Notes: generated by a model not told the origin, from the sequence alone. Positions 27,192-36,611 are shown, numbered from the stretch's first letter. The stretch: 64,000 bases of DNA from an uncultured bacterium (GCA_937920515.1 CALEUG010000004.1:1-64000), one strand, 5' to 3'. Program-made: numbers and translations.

Positions 27192-28322
27192 TCATTTCCA
27201 TTCCATGGTGTAGCGTTTGACATGAAGGAGGCCTTCAGCGTCTTCTTCAATTGTATACAGCTTGCCGGCCTTTATCCGCCGGGCCACGGCCGGAAGAAAA
27301 ACCCTGGCCACGTAGCGGCCCTCGGTGTCAAAAACGTCGTAGAGAACATCTTTCCCCTTTTGCTCTTTCACAAACGGCCTGACAAAAAGCCAGCCGCGGT
27401 CATCCAGGATGAAATCCTGAACCGGCGGAAAATGCTGGGGCCACTCCACCTTCATATCCGCTGAAGGCCCCTGGTCGCCCCAGAGTTCTTTTGATCTTTT
27501 GTCCCGATCAGCCTGGGTAAGAACTTCAGGGTCATACTTCTTGATTATCTTTCTGATGATTTTTCCTTCCCGATTAACCACCTTAAATTCATACTCAGTG
27601 GTGATTCCCCAGACGACATCTCCTTCCGGGGTCAGGTCAAAATTAAGGCGGGGAAAATAGGGGTTAAAAACATCGTTTCGGGCAATAGGAATACTGGCAA
27701 TAGTATGGAGTGGTTCCAGCTCGGGGTTAAAGCGGGCCAGCTCTGTTCTGAAATCCTGGTCCATTACCGTGTGGCTCCCGGCGATATTACCCGTGACATC
27801 CATTTTTGCCTGCATAAGCATCCACATCTTACCGGCGGACAGGTTCCTGACAAACTGCCCATCAAGTCCGAGAAGGCTCACCCGCCGCAGAGCAGGATCA
27901 GTAACCATGATATTTTGCTGCGGGGTAATCTGGAAGTAAACCGGGCTCTGGAACTCCCCCGGTCCCTGACCGTGTCGGCCGAGAGCCCTGATAAACTGCC
28001 CCTGCGGGTCAAAGACCTTGATCTGCACTGCCTTCCGGTCAAGGACATAAATGTTGCCGGAATCGTCAGCATCAACAGCAACAGGCATGTCCAGCATGGC
28101 CTCTTCGCTCGACCCTTTGACCCCAAGCACCAGGTCCTCTGTTGTGAATAAGGTGGTCCTCAGGCCGCTGGGCGGCGCCGGGTTCCTGGGATTGTAAACT
28201 ACGGTAACGCCATCTTCCGATTTTATCTCAACTTTATCGCTTCCTTTGCAGGCTGGTAAAAAGAGCAAAGAGAGGAGTATTAAACCGATAAACAGTACTT
28301 TAAAGCAATCAGATTTGTTCAT
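27192..28322 (-). CDS. 6-bladed beta-propeller lipoprotein
   Basis: A 376-aa exported lipoprotein. The start at 28322 has AGGGGG upstream. A lipobox LFLPAC follows a hydrophobic segment, predicting lipidation of Cys25. The body holds NHL/propeller-type repeats: DDSGNIYVLDRKAVQIKVFD, GQGPGEFQSPVYF, VFDTEGRYVARVFL. Such proteins form families in Bacteroidota and Aminicenantes-like genomes; the ligand is unknown. It faces away from asd, and its upstream side contains repeat copy 1. Confidence 0.8.
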   Translation of the reverse strand: MNKSDCFKVLFIGLILLSLLFLPACKGSDKVEIKSEDGVTVVYNPRNPAPPSGLRTTLFTTEDLVLGVKGSSEEAMLDMPVAVDADDSGNIYVLDRKAVQIKVFDPQGQFIRALGRHGQGPGEFQSPVYFQITPQQNIMVTDPALRRVSLLGLDGQFVRNLSAGKMWMLMQAKMDVTGNIAGSHTVMDQDFRTELARFNPELEPLHTIASIPIARNDVFNPYFPRLNFDLTPEGDVVWGITTEYEFKVVNREGKIIRKIIKKYDPEVLTQADRDKRSKELWGDQGPSADMKVEWPQHFPPVQDFILDDRGWLFVRPFVKEQKGKDVLYDVFDTEGRYVARVFLPAVARRIKAGKLYTIEEDAEGLLHVKRYTMEWK

Positions 28323-28612
28323 ATTGATACCCCCTTTTAAAATTAGCAATTATCTATACCTCAGTTTTATATTATCAGCCTGTCAAGAAAAATCAAACCT
28401 TATTAATATTGGCAGACTCTGGTATAAGCTCAACCAAGAGGTCAAACCCTTTAGACCTTCGTCGACTCTCTTTATGGACAATACTTTCCTCCTATTTTTG
28501 ACCATTCTTAACCTTTCATAGATCTTGCTCTCCCGGCAAATGAAGGAAAACCACCTGGCTCTTCAGCCAGAAGTGTGGTGAAAAAAATAGCGGGGAGTGT
28601 GGCCAGAACTCC
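28323..28612. other. Intergenic containing repeat copy 1
   Basis: Divergent intergenic space between the lipoprotein gene and the asd promoter. Its middle is the 146-bp repeat (28411-28556). No gene is recognised. Confidence 0.5.
28411..28556 (+). repeat. 146-bp dispersed repeat, copy 1
   Basis: Matches 39226-39371 in the same orientation without gaps, with about nine mismatches by hand alignment. The central ~50 bp (about 28459-28510) are identical. No terminal inverted repeats or flanking target duplications were seen. On the minus strand the conserved core holds AGGAGG (28493-28488) six bases before a TTG (28481), then an ORF of about 32 codons here and 19 in copy 2. This could be the 5' end of a decayed gene, or simply non-coding sequence. 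Confidence 0.85.
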
Positions 28613-28641
28613 TTGACAGACCATCGCATTTCTGCTATTTT
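28613..28641 (+). promoter_or_regulatory. asd-lysC promoter
   Basis: TTGACA (28613-28618), 17-bp spacer, TATTTT (28636-28641). It gives a leader of about 225 nt before asd that contains a short ORF and two hairpins. A second possible promoter (TTGCTG/TATATT) lies near 28703-28730. Confidence 0.65.
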
Positions 28642-28664
28642 TCGCAAACAAAGAGGAAAACAGG

Positions 28665-28769
28665 ATGGAAGGGTTTGTAGCTCAGGTCAACGGCCAAAAT
28701 AATTTTGCTGCCATTTTGAATTTTGTTATATTTTTTCCCTCCCTTAATCTCCCCAGCATGATAATGTGA
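28665..28769 (+). CDS. Candidate asd leader peptide ending Ser-Met-Ile-Met
   Basis: A 34-codon ORF with AGAGGA about seven bases before the ATG, wholly inside the asd leader. Its last four residues are Ser-Met-Ile-Met, and its stop is three bases before a 17-bp hairpin. The same coding string occurs in the short ORF upstream of the metH cluster. It may be a methionine/isoleucine-sensing leader peptide; the absence of a T-run terminator argues against plain attenuation. Confidence 0.45.
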   Translation: MEGFVAQVNGQNNFAAILNFVIFFPSLNLPSMIM

Positions 28770-28771
28770 AG

Positions 28772-28842
28772 ACCGAATGCTTGCCTTCTTTATGAAGGCA
28801 GGTATTCGGTGATTCCGCCCATCAGATGACAGATATCATCTG
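28772..28842 (+). promoter_or_regulatory. Two tandem hairpins in the asd leader
   Basis: Hairpin 1: arms 28772-28788 and 28794-28810 pair over 17 bp with only two G-U wobbles around a 5-nt loop. Hairpin 2: CAGATGA (28823-28829) with TCATCTG (28836-28842). Neither is followed by a T-run, so they are not ordinary terminators. They lie between the short leader ORF and the asd ribosome site. Confidence 0.7.
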
Positions 28843-28873
28843 TCTGCTTCCATTTCTCTCAGGAGGTACAACT

Positions 28874-30061
28874 ATGGTGAATTCAACCCGGACCTTAAAT
28901 GAAGATAAAGAACAGATTTCAACCAGACGGGGAAAACATTCAGGTCAGGAGTTTAAACCTGGAAAGAGAAAATTAAAGGTGGCCGTTCTCGGTGCTTCTG
29001 GTCTCGTCGGCCAATATTTTGTCAGGCTACTGGCCGGTCATCCTTATTTTGAGTTGAGCTTCCTTACCTCATCAGAAAAAAATGCCGGGAAAAAATTTAA
29101 GGAGCTGGCCTGGCCAGAGCTTTTCTCTCCAGCCAGCCAATGTCCTTTAGCCTCACCTTTGCCAGAGCATATTTCCAGCCTGACCATGCAAGTTCTCGGG
29201 ACCAACCTGGCCACACGGTTAAAAGATGAAGATATCCGGGTGGTTTTCAGTGCTCTGCCCGCTTCGGTAAGCCGGGAAATAGAACCTCCTCTCCGAAACC
29301 AGGGGCTGGCCGTATTCACCAATTCTTCTGCCTGCCGGCTGCTTGATGATGTGCCCGTGGCTATCCCTGAAGTAAACCAGGAACATCTGGCTCTCGTAAA
29401 TTTTCAGAAAGAAAAATACGGCGGGTTTATCGCTGCTGGCAGCAACTGTTGCGTGGCCGGATTGGCCCTCAGTCTCAAACCCCTGCTTAACTGGGAAGTA
29501 AAAAAAGTCAGACTGACAACCTTTCAATCAATATCGGGGGCCGGATTCTCTGGCCTCCGAACTCTTGACATCTATAACAATGTTATTCCTTTTATCAAAA
29601 ACGAAGAACAAAAAATAGCCATAGAAACAAAAAAAATTCTGGGCTCGTATAACAGCTATAAGATAATAAATAATTCCTTCCCGGTTCTGGCCACCTGCGC
29701 GCGTGTACCGGTCCGGTTTGGTCATTTAATTGATGTTGAAGTGGAATTTCAAAATCCACCCCATCTTGAAGAAATAATCCACCGAATGGTCTCATTCCCC
29801 GGGCTGGCCAAGGCCTCTCTCCCTTCAGCCCCTGAACAACCAATTCTAATGCTGGACGAAGAGAATCGTCCGCAACCCGCTTATGACCTCTGGGCGGGAA
29901 CCCCAGAAGCCGCCCGGGGAATGGCCGTCTGTCTTGGTCGGTTGCGCTACCAGAACCATTCACTCCGCTATTTGATTTCAGTCAATAACCTGATCCGCGG
30001 TGCAGCCGGTAACTGTTTGCTGACCGCTGAACTGGCTCTTACTCTTGGATACCTGGATTAA
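28874..30061 (+). CDS. asd: Aspartate-semialdehyde dehydrogenase
   Basis: Reduces aspartyl phosphate to aspartate semialdehyde for Lys/Thr/Met. The start at 28874 has AGGAGGTACAACT upstream (395 aa); an upstream in-frame ATG at 28826 lacks support. About 35 poorly conserved residues precede KVAVLGASGLVGQYFVRLL. The catalytic Cys is in AAGSNCCVAGLAL and SGAGFSG follows. Sequence style (SALPASVSREIE) is that of the archaeal/fungal-type ASADH branch. It is directly followed by the aspartokinase gene. Confidence 0.92.
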   Translation: MVNSTRTLNEDKEQISTRRGKHSGQEFKPGKRKLKVAVLGASGLVGQYFVRLLAGHPYFELSFLTSSEKNAGKKFKELAWPELFSPASQCPLASPLPEHISSLTMQVLGTNLATRLKDEDIRVVFSALPASVSREIEPPLRNQGLAVFTNSSACRLLDDVPVAIPEVNQEHLALVNFQKEKYGGFIAAGSNCCVAGLALSLKPLLNWEVKKVRLTTFQSISGAGFSGLRTLDIYNNVIPFIKNEEQKIAIETKKILGSYNSYKIINNSFPVLATCARVPVRFGHLIDVEVEFQNPPHLEEIIHRMVSFPGLAKASLPSAPEQPILMLDEENRPQPAYDLWAGTPEAARGMAVCLGRLRYQNHSLRYLISVNNLIRGAAGNCLLTAELALTLGYLD

Positions 30062-30073
30062 ATGGAGGATAAA

Positions 30074-31537
30074 ATGGTCAAACAGAAGTCAAAGACCGTT
30101 GAAAAAGTAAAATCCGTGCTTAAATTCGGAGGAAGCTGTTTAAAAGATAGCTCTTCCATCCTCAAGGCCGCTTTAATCATCAAAAACCGGAAGGAAAAAG
30201 TGGCCGTGGTGGTTTCAGCTCTTCAAGGAATTACCGACCTGCTGCTTGATGCCTACTACAAGTCTCTCAGCCAAAACAAAAATTACAGAGGAACACTTGA
30301 TTATATCCGGCAAAAACATCTTGTTCTGGCTTCTGAACTTCTTTCGCTGCAAAGGTTCGGAAAAGCCACAGAAATTTTTTCCGGGATTTTTGATAATCTG
30401 GACCGTCTTCTCCAGGGAATAAGTCTGGTAGGTGAAACCAGTCCTGGATTAAAAGCCCGTGTCCTGAGTTCCGGAGAAAGACTGTCTGCCTTCTTATTGG
30501 CTCTGGTTTTTGAAGAAACGGGTCGGAAAGCCAGGGTCTATGAAAGCGACCGGATCGGACTTGTTGTGGACCGCCAGTCCGAGGAAGCTGAGGTCAATCT
30601 GCAAAAATTTGATAAAAACTTTCTCTGGGTCCGGCAGGAAATTGAAGCCGGTTCTTTCCTTCCGGTGTTTACCGGTTATTTTGGTTGCACAGAAGATGGT
30701 CAGGTAGCTCTCCTGGGCCGCAACGGTTCTGATTACAGCGCCGCGGTCTTGGCCAGAGGATTGCAGGCGGAGACTCTGATCACCTTCAAAGATGTGGCCG
30801 GTTTCCTGACGGCCGATCCGTCTATTGTTGCCCAGGCCGCTTTAATCCCTGTTCTGAGTCGAACTGAATCGGCAGAGCTCTCCTATTTTGGAGCAAAGAT
30901 TCTCCATCCTAAAGTCTGGGAGCCCATTTCCGACCGGAAAATTACCGTCGAAATCAGAAACTATGAACAACCCGAAATCAGCGGTACCACCATCACCAGA
31001 AATCCTGTTCGCTGCAAAAATATAATCAAGAGTTTTTCCATCAATAGAGATATTTCGGTGCTCAGAATAGAAGGTCCTGGTGTCGGTTATAAACCCGGAA
31101 TAATTGGCCAGATCGGCTCACGCCTCTCAGAGAAAGAAATAAACATTCTGACAGTTTTAACTTCCCAGACCTGTATTAACCTGATTCTGAACCAAACGGC
31201 CGCTGAACAAGCTCGAGAGATTATAATTAAACTCAAGGAACCAGCCATCAGGAAGTTGACCATAGAAAATGACCTGGCCCTTATCGCCTGTGTGGGCACC
31301 GGGGTGAGAGAGACACCTGGAATAGCAGATCGCATTTTTTCCATTCTGGCCCGGAATAAGATTAATCTGGAATTCTTTTCCAGTGGAGCATCCGAAGTGG
31401 CCATCTACCTGATTGTAAAAAATAAGGATGCTTTAGAGACAATAAGAGCTCTCCACCGGGAACATTTCCAGAAGAAAACAGCCGACGAGAGAGCAGAATC
31501 AAATCCTCACTCTTCCGGGGATACTTTTGTTACCTGA
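30074..31537 (+). CDS. lysC: Aspartate kinase with C-terminal ACT domains
   Basis: Phosphorylates aspartate, the entry to the aspartate family. The start at 30074 (487 aa) has GGAGG five bases before it; an ATG at 30062 directly abuts the asd stop. It shows SVLKFGGSCLKD (KFGG), SSGERLSAFLLAL, LGRNGSDYSAAVLA, FKDVAGFLTADP and FGAKILHPK. Two ACT domains occupy ~residues 320-470 (ISVLRIEGPG..., LALIACVGTGVRE) and usually bind Lys or Thr. It is the ThrA/MetL-like class but no homoserine dehydrogenase is fused or present in the window. Confidence 0.92.
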   Translation: MVKQKSKTVEKVKSVLKFGGSCLKDSSSILKAALIIKNRKEKVAVVVSALQGITDLLLDAYYKSLSQNKNYRGTLDYIRQKHLVLASELLSLQRFGKATEIFSGIFDNLDRLLQGISLVGETSPGLKARVLSSGERLSAFLLALVFEETGRKARVYESDRIGLVVDRQSEEAEVNLQKFDKNFLWVRQEIEAGSFLPVFTGYFGCTEDGQVALLGRNGSDYSAAVLARGLQAETLITFKDVAGFLTADPSIVAQAALIPVLSRTESAELSYFGAKILHPKVWEPISDRKITVEIRNYEQPEISGTTITRNPVRCKNIIKSFSINRDISVLRIEGPGVGYKPGIIGQIGSRLSEKEINILTVLTSQTCINLILNQTAAEQAREIIIKLKEPAIRKLTIENDLALIACVGTGVRETPGIADRIFSILARNKINLEFFSSGASEVAIYLIVKNKDALETIRALHREHFQKKTADERAESNPHSSGDTFVT

Positions 31538-31783
31538 ATATAACATTATTCTGTGACAGGAACCATTACATGTCATAAGCTGAAATTACAGAAAAAATAC
31601 TGGTCTCAAGCGAGCCGGGGCCGCTTAAGATCGGGATCGATTTCAGTTATAACCTAAATTTATGCTCAGGATTTTTAATTCAGACCGGCCAGCAGACTGA
31701 CCGGGAAACTTTGAAATAAATTCTGGAGAGAAAACCGGCTATAGTCCGGAGAACGGGGTGTTCAGATGGCCGGGTTAAAGGGG

Positions 31784-31819
31784 AGGGCCGGAGAGAACTT
31801 CTTTTTCCCCGGCCCTTTT
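31784..31819. terminator. Terminator between lysC and the sulfhydrylase gene
   Basis: GGGCCGG (31785-31791) pairs with CCGGCCC (31809-31815), extended by inner purine/pyrimidine pairing, and is followed by TTTT on the plus strand. It lies between two convergent genes and could serve both directions. Confidence 0.75.
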
Positions 31820-31823
31820 GAAA

Positions 31824-33230
31824 TCATAAATAATTCAGGGCCTGATTCAGGTCTTCAACTATATCATCAGGATTTTCTGCCCCCACACAAAGTCTGATAA
31901 GCTGAGGTGGAATATCGGCCAACCTTCTGGCTTCCTCTCCCTGTTGCTGGTGAGTGGATATGGCCGGAATGGTGGCCAGGCTTTTTATACGTCCGAGGTC
32001 AGTGGCTCGGAAAATAAGACGGAGGCGGTCAAATACTTTTCGGGCATTATCGGGAGTTCCCTCGACTCTGAAACTCAAAAGATGCCCGTACCGATTTACT
32101 GGCTGACCCCGGCCGTCATCTGAATCAACCAGCTTCAGATACTTGCTGGCCAGCGAATGCAGCCGGTGGGAAGTCAGACCAAGGTAATCAACCCGGCTGA
32201 CTCGCGGATGCTGACTTAAAAACTCTGCCACTTTCAAACAGTTCTGGCTCAAAAAGTCCATGCGCATTCTGAGAGTTCTAAGGTCATTAAGTATTAAGAG
32301 AGCATTGAAAGGAGAAATAGCCGACCCATAATCCCTGGCCGGCCAGAATTTTAAATATTCGGCAAAGTTTTCTTTAAACTTCGGGTCTGGATTTTTCAAC
32401 CTGGTAATAATGGGCCGGCGGCTGATTATAGCACCACCGATGGCCAGTCCGCTGGCAGTCATGGATTTGGTCAGGGAATGGACTACAATGTCTGCGCCCC
32501 AGGCTATCGGTCTCATCAGGGCCGGGGTGGCACAGGTGGCATCAACAATAAGCGGTATTTCCCAGGCATGAGCTAAATCAGCCAGAGACTTAATCTCGCA
32601 GAAAGATTGCCGGGGGTTGCTCGGCGCTTCAACATAAAGAAACCGCGTGTTTTCATCGATTTTTGCTTTCCACTCTTCCAGCTCTTCAGGATGCTCAATC
32701 CAGCGCACCTCCAGTCCTCGTTCCCTGGCTTTTCTCACAGAAAACAGTTGATATGTCCCGCCATAAACCTGAACAGAAGAAACGAAGTTAATTCGTTCGG
32801 GTCCTTCTTTCTGTTTTACCAGAAAGGGTTCAGTGGCCAGATTAATAGCGGCCATTCCCGAGGAAGTTACGGCGCAAGAAGTTTCATAACCGCTCTGATA
32901 TCCCTCAAGCAGGGCCAGCGCCTGTTCTAAGTAATAAGTTGTTGGGTTGGATATTCTGGTATAGGCCCAGCCCGGAATAAGATAGGCCTGAGCCGCTTCC
33001 AGCTCGTCAGAGTCGCGATACCCCTGAGAGGTGGCCAGGTAAAGAGGTTCTATGACTGCACCCTGGTTCCGGATAATGGCTTCATCGATGGAATAAAGCC
33101 CGTGTACCGCAATGGTGTCAAATTTCAAGCTACTGGTTCTTCTTTTAATCTCTTCCTGTTCCATCAGATTTTTTCTTGCTTCCTGAAGGTATTTTCCCAC
33201 GCCCTGATTGAATTCCAGTTCATTTGACAT
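31824..33230 (-). CDS. O-acetylhomoserine sulfhydrylase-like PLP enzyme
   Basis: A 468-aa Cys/Met-metabolism PLP protein. Segments TIAVHGLYSIDEAI, GWAYTRISNPTT, VTSSGMAAINLA, FLYVEAPSNPRQ, VDATCATPALMRPI and the PLP Lys in VVHSLTKSMTASG are clear. Size and sequence favour O-acetylhomoserine sulfhydrylase (direct sulfhydration to homocysteine); cystathionine gamma-synthase or gamma-lyase are alternatives. About 35 extra residues precede the family start. AAAGGAGG lies just before the ATG. It is 108 nt downstream of metF on the same strand, probably in the same Met gene set. Confidence 0.85.
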   Translation of the reverse strand: MSNELEFNQGVGKYLQEARKNLMEQEEIKRRTSSLKFDTIAVHGLYSIDEAIIRNQGAVIEPLYLATSQGYRDSDELEAAQAYLIPGWAYTRISNPTTYYLEQALALLEGYQSGYETSCAVTSSGMAAINLATEPFLVKQKEGPERINFVSSVQVYGGTYQLFSVRKARERGLEVRWIEHPEELEEWKAKIDENTRFLYVEAPSNPRQSFCEIKSLADLAHAWEIPLIVDATCATPALMRPIAWGADIVVHSLTKSMTASGLAIGGAIISRRPIITRLKNPDPKFKENFAEYLKFWPARDYGSAISPFNALLILNDLRTLRMRMDFLSQNCLKVAEFLSQHPRVSRVDYLGLTSHRLHSLASKYLKLVDSDDGRGQPVNRYGHLLSFRVEGTPDNARKVFDRLRLIFRATDLGRIKSLATIPAISTHQQQGEEARRLADIPPQLIRLCVGAENPDDIVEDLNQALNYL

Positions 33231-33337
33231 GAAACCTCCTTTGGAATTTTTGAGTTTTTAATAAAAAAAGTCTGATTCTTTGTCCGGGAAATTAATCATT
33301 CCTGCTTTCCCCTTGATCGGTGATTTTAGCGTGATGC

Positions 33338-34285
33338 TCATATTTGCCGGCCATAAACCGCTTCCAGAAGAGCACGGGTGGCTTCACCTTTGCCCATGGT
33401 GAAGATGTGAATTCCTGGAGCCCCGTGATTTAGCATTTTTTGCACCAGACCGGCCATATATTTTGTTCCGGCCCTGAATTCATCTTCTGGCGTTCTCGCT
33501 TCCTGCAAGCGGCAGATTAATTCTTCAGGAATTGTGACGTAAAATTTTCCGGGCAGATTATAGACAGTTTTAAGGCTGACGACGGGTTTTATGCCGGGGA
33601 TGATAGGTGCACCAAGAGAAAAAACAGCAGCTCGGTCGATGAACCTTTTATAAATTTCAAAATCAAAAATCATCTGGGTAAAGACGAAATCTGCGCCGGC
33701 CTCTATTTTGGCTTTAAGGTTTTTCAGATCTTCGGTCGGGTTGGGAGATTCAGGGTGCTTTTCCGGATAACCCGCTACCCCGATGCAGAAATCAGTTGGC
33801 TCAGGGTTTTCACAGGGATAAAGATACTGACCGCGATTCAGGGCAGCCACCTGTCTTACGAGTTCTTGGGCATGATGATATTCATCCTGAGTCTCACCCG
33901 GCCGATGATTTTCGTATTCACCCCTGACGATGAAAAGATTTCTGACCCCGAGCAAATAAAGATCTATAAGCATGTCCTCGAGCTCGTATTTGCTGAGCCC
34001 GTAGCAGAGAACATGCGGGATAACTTCTATCCGGTATCTATTCAACAATGCAGCGGTGATGCCGATGGATCCCGGTCTTTTAACTTCTGGTACCTTGATG
34101 ATTTTATCCGGTAACTCCAGGTATGTTATTTCTGGTGGATGTCTGGTAACGCTGATGAAATCAACCGGGAACTCCAGAAGGCGGTCAAGAACTTTATATA
34201 TTTCCTCCAGATTTTTTCCCCTATCCGGTGGAAGTATTTCAATTGACAGGATTCTTCCCTGTTTAATTTTATCCGTGATTTTCAT
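33338..34285 (-). CDS. metF: Methylenetetrahydrofolate reductase
   Basis: Makes 5-methyl-THF, the methyl donor for MetH. The start is set at 34285 (MKITDKIKQG, 315 aa), with GGGAG eight bases upstream in the end of metH (17-nt overlap); the longer frame is metH antiframe. It has LSIEILPPDRG, FISVTRHPP, IPHVLCYGLSK, RNLFIVRGE, IGVAGYPEKHPESPN, AGADFVFTQMIFD and GAPGIHIFTMG. The flavin-binding barrel appears complete. Confidence 0.92.
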   Translation of the reverse strand: MKITDKIKQGRILSIEILPPDRGKNLEEIYKVLDRLLEFPVDFISVTRHPPEITYLELPDKIIKVPEVKRPGSIGITAALLNRYRIEVIPHVLCYGLSKYELEDMLIDLYLLGVRNLFIVRGEYENHRPGETQDEYHHAQELVRQVAALNRGQYLYPCENPEPTDFCIGVAGYPEKHPESPNPTEDLKNLKAKIEAGADFVFTQMIFDFEIYKRFIDRAAVFSLGAPIIPGIKPVVSLKTVYNLPGKFYVTIPEELICRLQEARTPEDEFRAGTKYMAGLVQKMLNHGAPGIHIFTMGKGEATRALLEAVYGRQI

Positions 34286-36611
34286 TTTTCGACTCCCGGA
34301 TAATAAGTCTTTTACACAGGCCGAGAGCCTCCACGGCGTCGCGGGCGTATTGAACGCCAAATCTCTCAGCCAGCTCTTTATTCATAGAAGCGCCCCCGGC
34401 CATCACCGGAATAGCCAGTCCGGCGGCCTGCAGAGCTTCCTTTACTTCCTTCACTCGACCGACCGTGGTGGTCATCATGGCTGAAAGACCAACCAGGTCA
34501 GGTGTGTTTTTCTGGCACTCAGACACAATTATTCCGGCTGGAACATTGCGACCGAGGTCAATGACTTCAAATCCGGAACTTTTCAAAATTGTGGCCACAA
34601 TTTTTTTACCGATATCGTGGACATCACCTTCGACCGTGGCCAGTATTATCCGGTCTTTTTTGTGAGAAAGGCTTTCTGGAATCAGGCTGGTGAAAAAATC
34701 AAAGGCCGTTTGAGCTGTTTCGGCGGCCAGAATCAGATGAGGCAAAAAAATTTTTCTTTCGGCATAAAGCTGGCCGATTTTTTCCATGGCTGGTGAAAGC
34801 CAGTGCTGACTTAACCAGAGAGGGTCTTTTTCTTCAAGCTGAAGTGAAATGGTTTTGAACAATTCATTCTTTTGGCCCCGCAGGAGCAAATTCAACAAAT
34901 GGTCTTCCTGGCCGATTTCCGTCTTCACCCTTTTGAGCTGCTTGAGTTCAAGTGCCCCCGATAATACTTTCATGGTGGCCTGTTCTGCGCTGTTCAGGAT
35001 TACGGCCCGCAGACCCGCTTCAAGACACAGGGCGAGGAAAGCAGCGTTCAGATTTTCTCTTTCGGGCAACCCGACGCTTAGGTTGGAAAGGCCAATGATT
35101 GTTTTAAGCCCGAGAAAATTAAGCTGACGAATAGTCTCAAGCGTAATGTGGTAATCATTACCTGTACCATGAGGCAGAACCAGCGGGTCAAAATATATTC
35201 TTTCCAGGCTGAGGCCGGTCTGGGTGATAATGGAAATAGCTTTTTTGACAGCAGCCAACCGGCTCTCAACTGTTTCTGGAACTTCCTTTTCCATGGTTAG
35301 AACAACAAGTATTCCTCCATGCCGGCGGACAAGATTAAGCCGATGCATCAGATGTGCTTCTTCAGCAGTCGAGGAGTTGATGATCGGTCGTCCAGGATAT
35401 TCGCGCAGGGCCACCTCCAGCAGAGAATCATCCTGAAAATCAAAACTGATGGGCAGCGTGGAATGACGGTCGAGTTCCTGCACTAATTTTTTTACCTGCT
35501 CCCGGTTGATAAGCTTTTCAATCCCCGGATTGAGGTCTATAGCATCTGCCCCTTCTGTTTCCTGATCCCGGGCCAGCCTGAGAATTTCAGAGAAATTTTC
35601 TTTTTGAATCTGGGATTGGAGTGTTTTCCTGGCGCTGGCATTAATCCTTTCACCGATCAGGAGAAAGGGCTCGGTTTGTTTCAGCCTGGTTCTGGAAGTA
35701 ATACATTGAACCTGTTCTACCCTTCTTTTATTAGGCCTGGCCCGGCCAATCTGCCCGGTCATGGCTTTGATGTGCTCTGGACCGATGCCACAGCATCCAC
35801 CGACGATATTTGCTCCCAGCTCGACAAAATCTTTAACATACAGGGCAAACTCCAGTGGAGAAGTTGGATAAATCACCTGACCTTTAGAAAGAGCGGGCTT
35901 CCCCGCATTTGGCTCAATAGAGAGAGGTTTTAAGCTGTACCTGGAAAGTTCGCCGAATAGTGGAAGCATCTGCTCCGGAGCCAGGGAACAGTTAAGGCCG
36001 ATGACATCCACCTCTAAGTCGTTGAGCACTGAGCAGAAAATATTTACTGAGGTGCCGGTGACCGATAGACCTTTATCGTCAAAGGTCATCTGGGCGATTA
36101 GGGGCAGATCAGAGTTGAGATCTCTAACGGCCAGAACAGCCGCCTTGAGTTCCTTTAGGTCGGACATGGTTTCCAGAATCAGACCATCTACGCCGGCCTC
36201 AATCAAAGTCCTGGCCTGCTCCTGGAAGGTCTGGTAAGCCAGCTCAAAGGAAAGTTCTCCCAGCGGCTCAAGAAACAGGCCCGTCGGGCCAAGGTCGCCA
36301 AAAACAAGCTGATTACCGGAGCCGGCCGACCTGGCAATCTTAACTGCGGCCCGATTTATTCTTTCCAGTTCACCTTCCAGGTGATAACTGCGGAGTTTGA
36401 GGCGGTTGGCGCTGAAAGTGTTGGTCTGGATGATATCAGCCCCGGCTTCCAGATATTCTTCCTGGAGTTTCCGGACCTCATCCGGAGCAGTCAGGTTGAG
36501 TATTTCAATCAGTTTTTCCCGGTGACCTCTTTTTATAAGTTCAGTGCCATAGCTGCCATCGAGGAAGAGAATTTTTTCTTCTAAAAGACGAGAAAATTCA
36601 TTTCTGTTCAT
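34269..36611 (-). CDS. metH: Cobalamin-dependent methionine synthase (core, no activation domain)
   Basis: A 780-aa protein transferring the methyl group of 5-methyl-THF to homocysteine via B12. Residues 1 to ~290: homocysteine domain (ILFLDGSYGTELIKRG; zinc Cys in GLNCSL and GGCCGIG). About 310-570: pterin-binding domain (LLIGERINASARKTLQ, DAIDLNPGIEK). About 580-775: helical cap plus B12 domain (DVHDIGKKI, SAMMTTTVG, MAGGA). It lacks the C-terminal AdoMet reactivation domain, which is the separate gene just upstream. That arrangement is like the split system of Thermotoga. Confidence 0.93.
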   Translation of the reverse strand: MNRNEFSRLLEEKILFLDGSYGTELIKRGHREKLIEILNLTAPDEVRKLQEEYLEAGADIIQTNTFSANRLKLRSYHLEGELERINRAAVKIARSAGSGNQLVFGDLGPTGLFLEPLGELSFELAYQTFQEQARTLIEAGVDGLILETMSDLKELKAAVLAVRDLNSDLPLIAQMTFDDKGLSVTGTSVNIFCSVLNDLEVDVIGLNCSLAPEQMLPLFGELSRYSLKPLSIEPNAGKPALSKGQVIYPTSPLEFALYVKDFVELGANIVGGCCGIGPEHIKAMTGQIGRARPNKRRVEQVQCITSRTRLKQTEPFLLIGERINASARKTLQSQIQKENFSEILRLARDQETEGADAIDLNPGIEKLINREQVKKLVQELDRHSTLPISFDFQDDSLLEVALREYPGRPIINSSTAEEAHLMHRLNLVRRHGGILVVLTMEKEVPETVESRLAAVKKAISIITQTGLSLERIYFDPLVLPHGTGNDYHITLETIRQLNFLGLKTIIGLSNLSVGLPERENLNAAFLALCLEAGLRAVILNSAEQATMKVLSGALELKQLKRVKTEIGQEDHLLNLLLRGQKNELFKTISLQLEEKDPLWLSQHWLSPAMEKIGQLYAERKIFLPHLILAAETAQTAFDFFTSLIPESLSHKKDRIILATVEGDVHDIGKKIVATILKSSGFEVIDLGRNVPAGIIVSECQKNTPDLVGLSAMMTTTVGRVKEVKEALQAAGLAIPVMAGGASMNKELAERFGVQYARDAVEALGLCKRLIIRESKNENHG

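Noticed and set aside
28560-28873. Lysine riboswitch, SAM riboswitch or T-box before asd
   Set aside because: No matching core sequences seen (no T-box AGGGTGGNACCGCG, no SAM-I or lysine core). A covariance search could overturn this.
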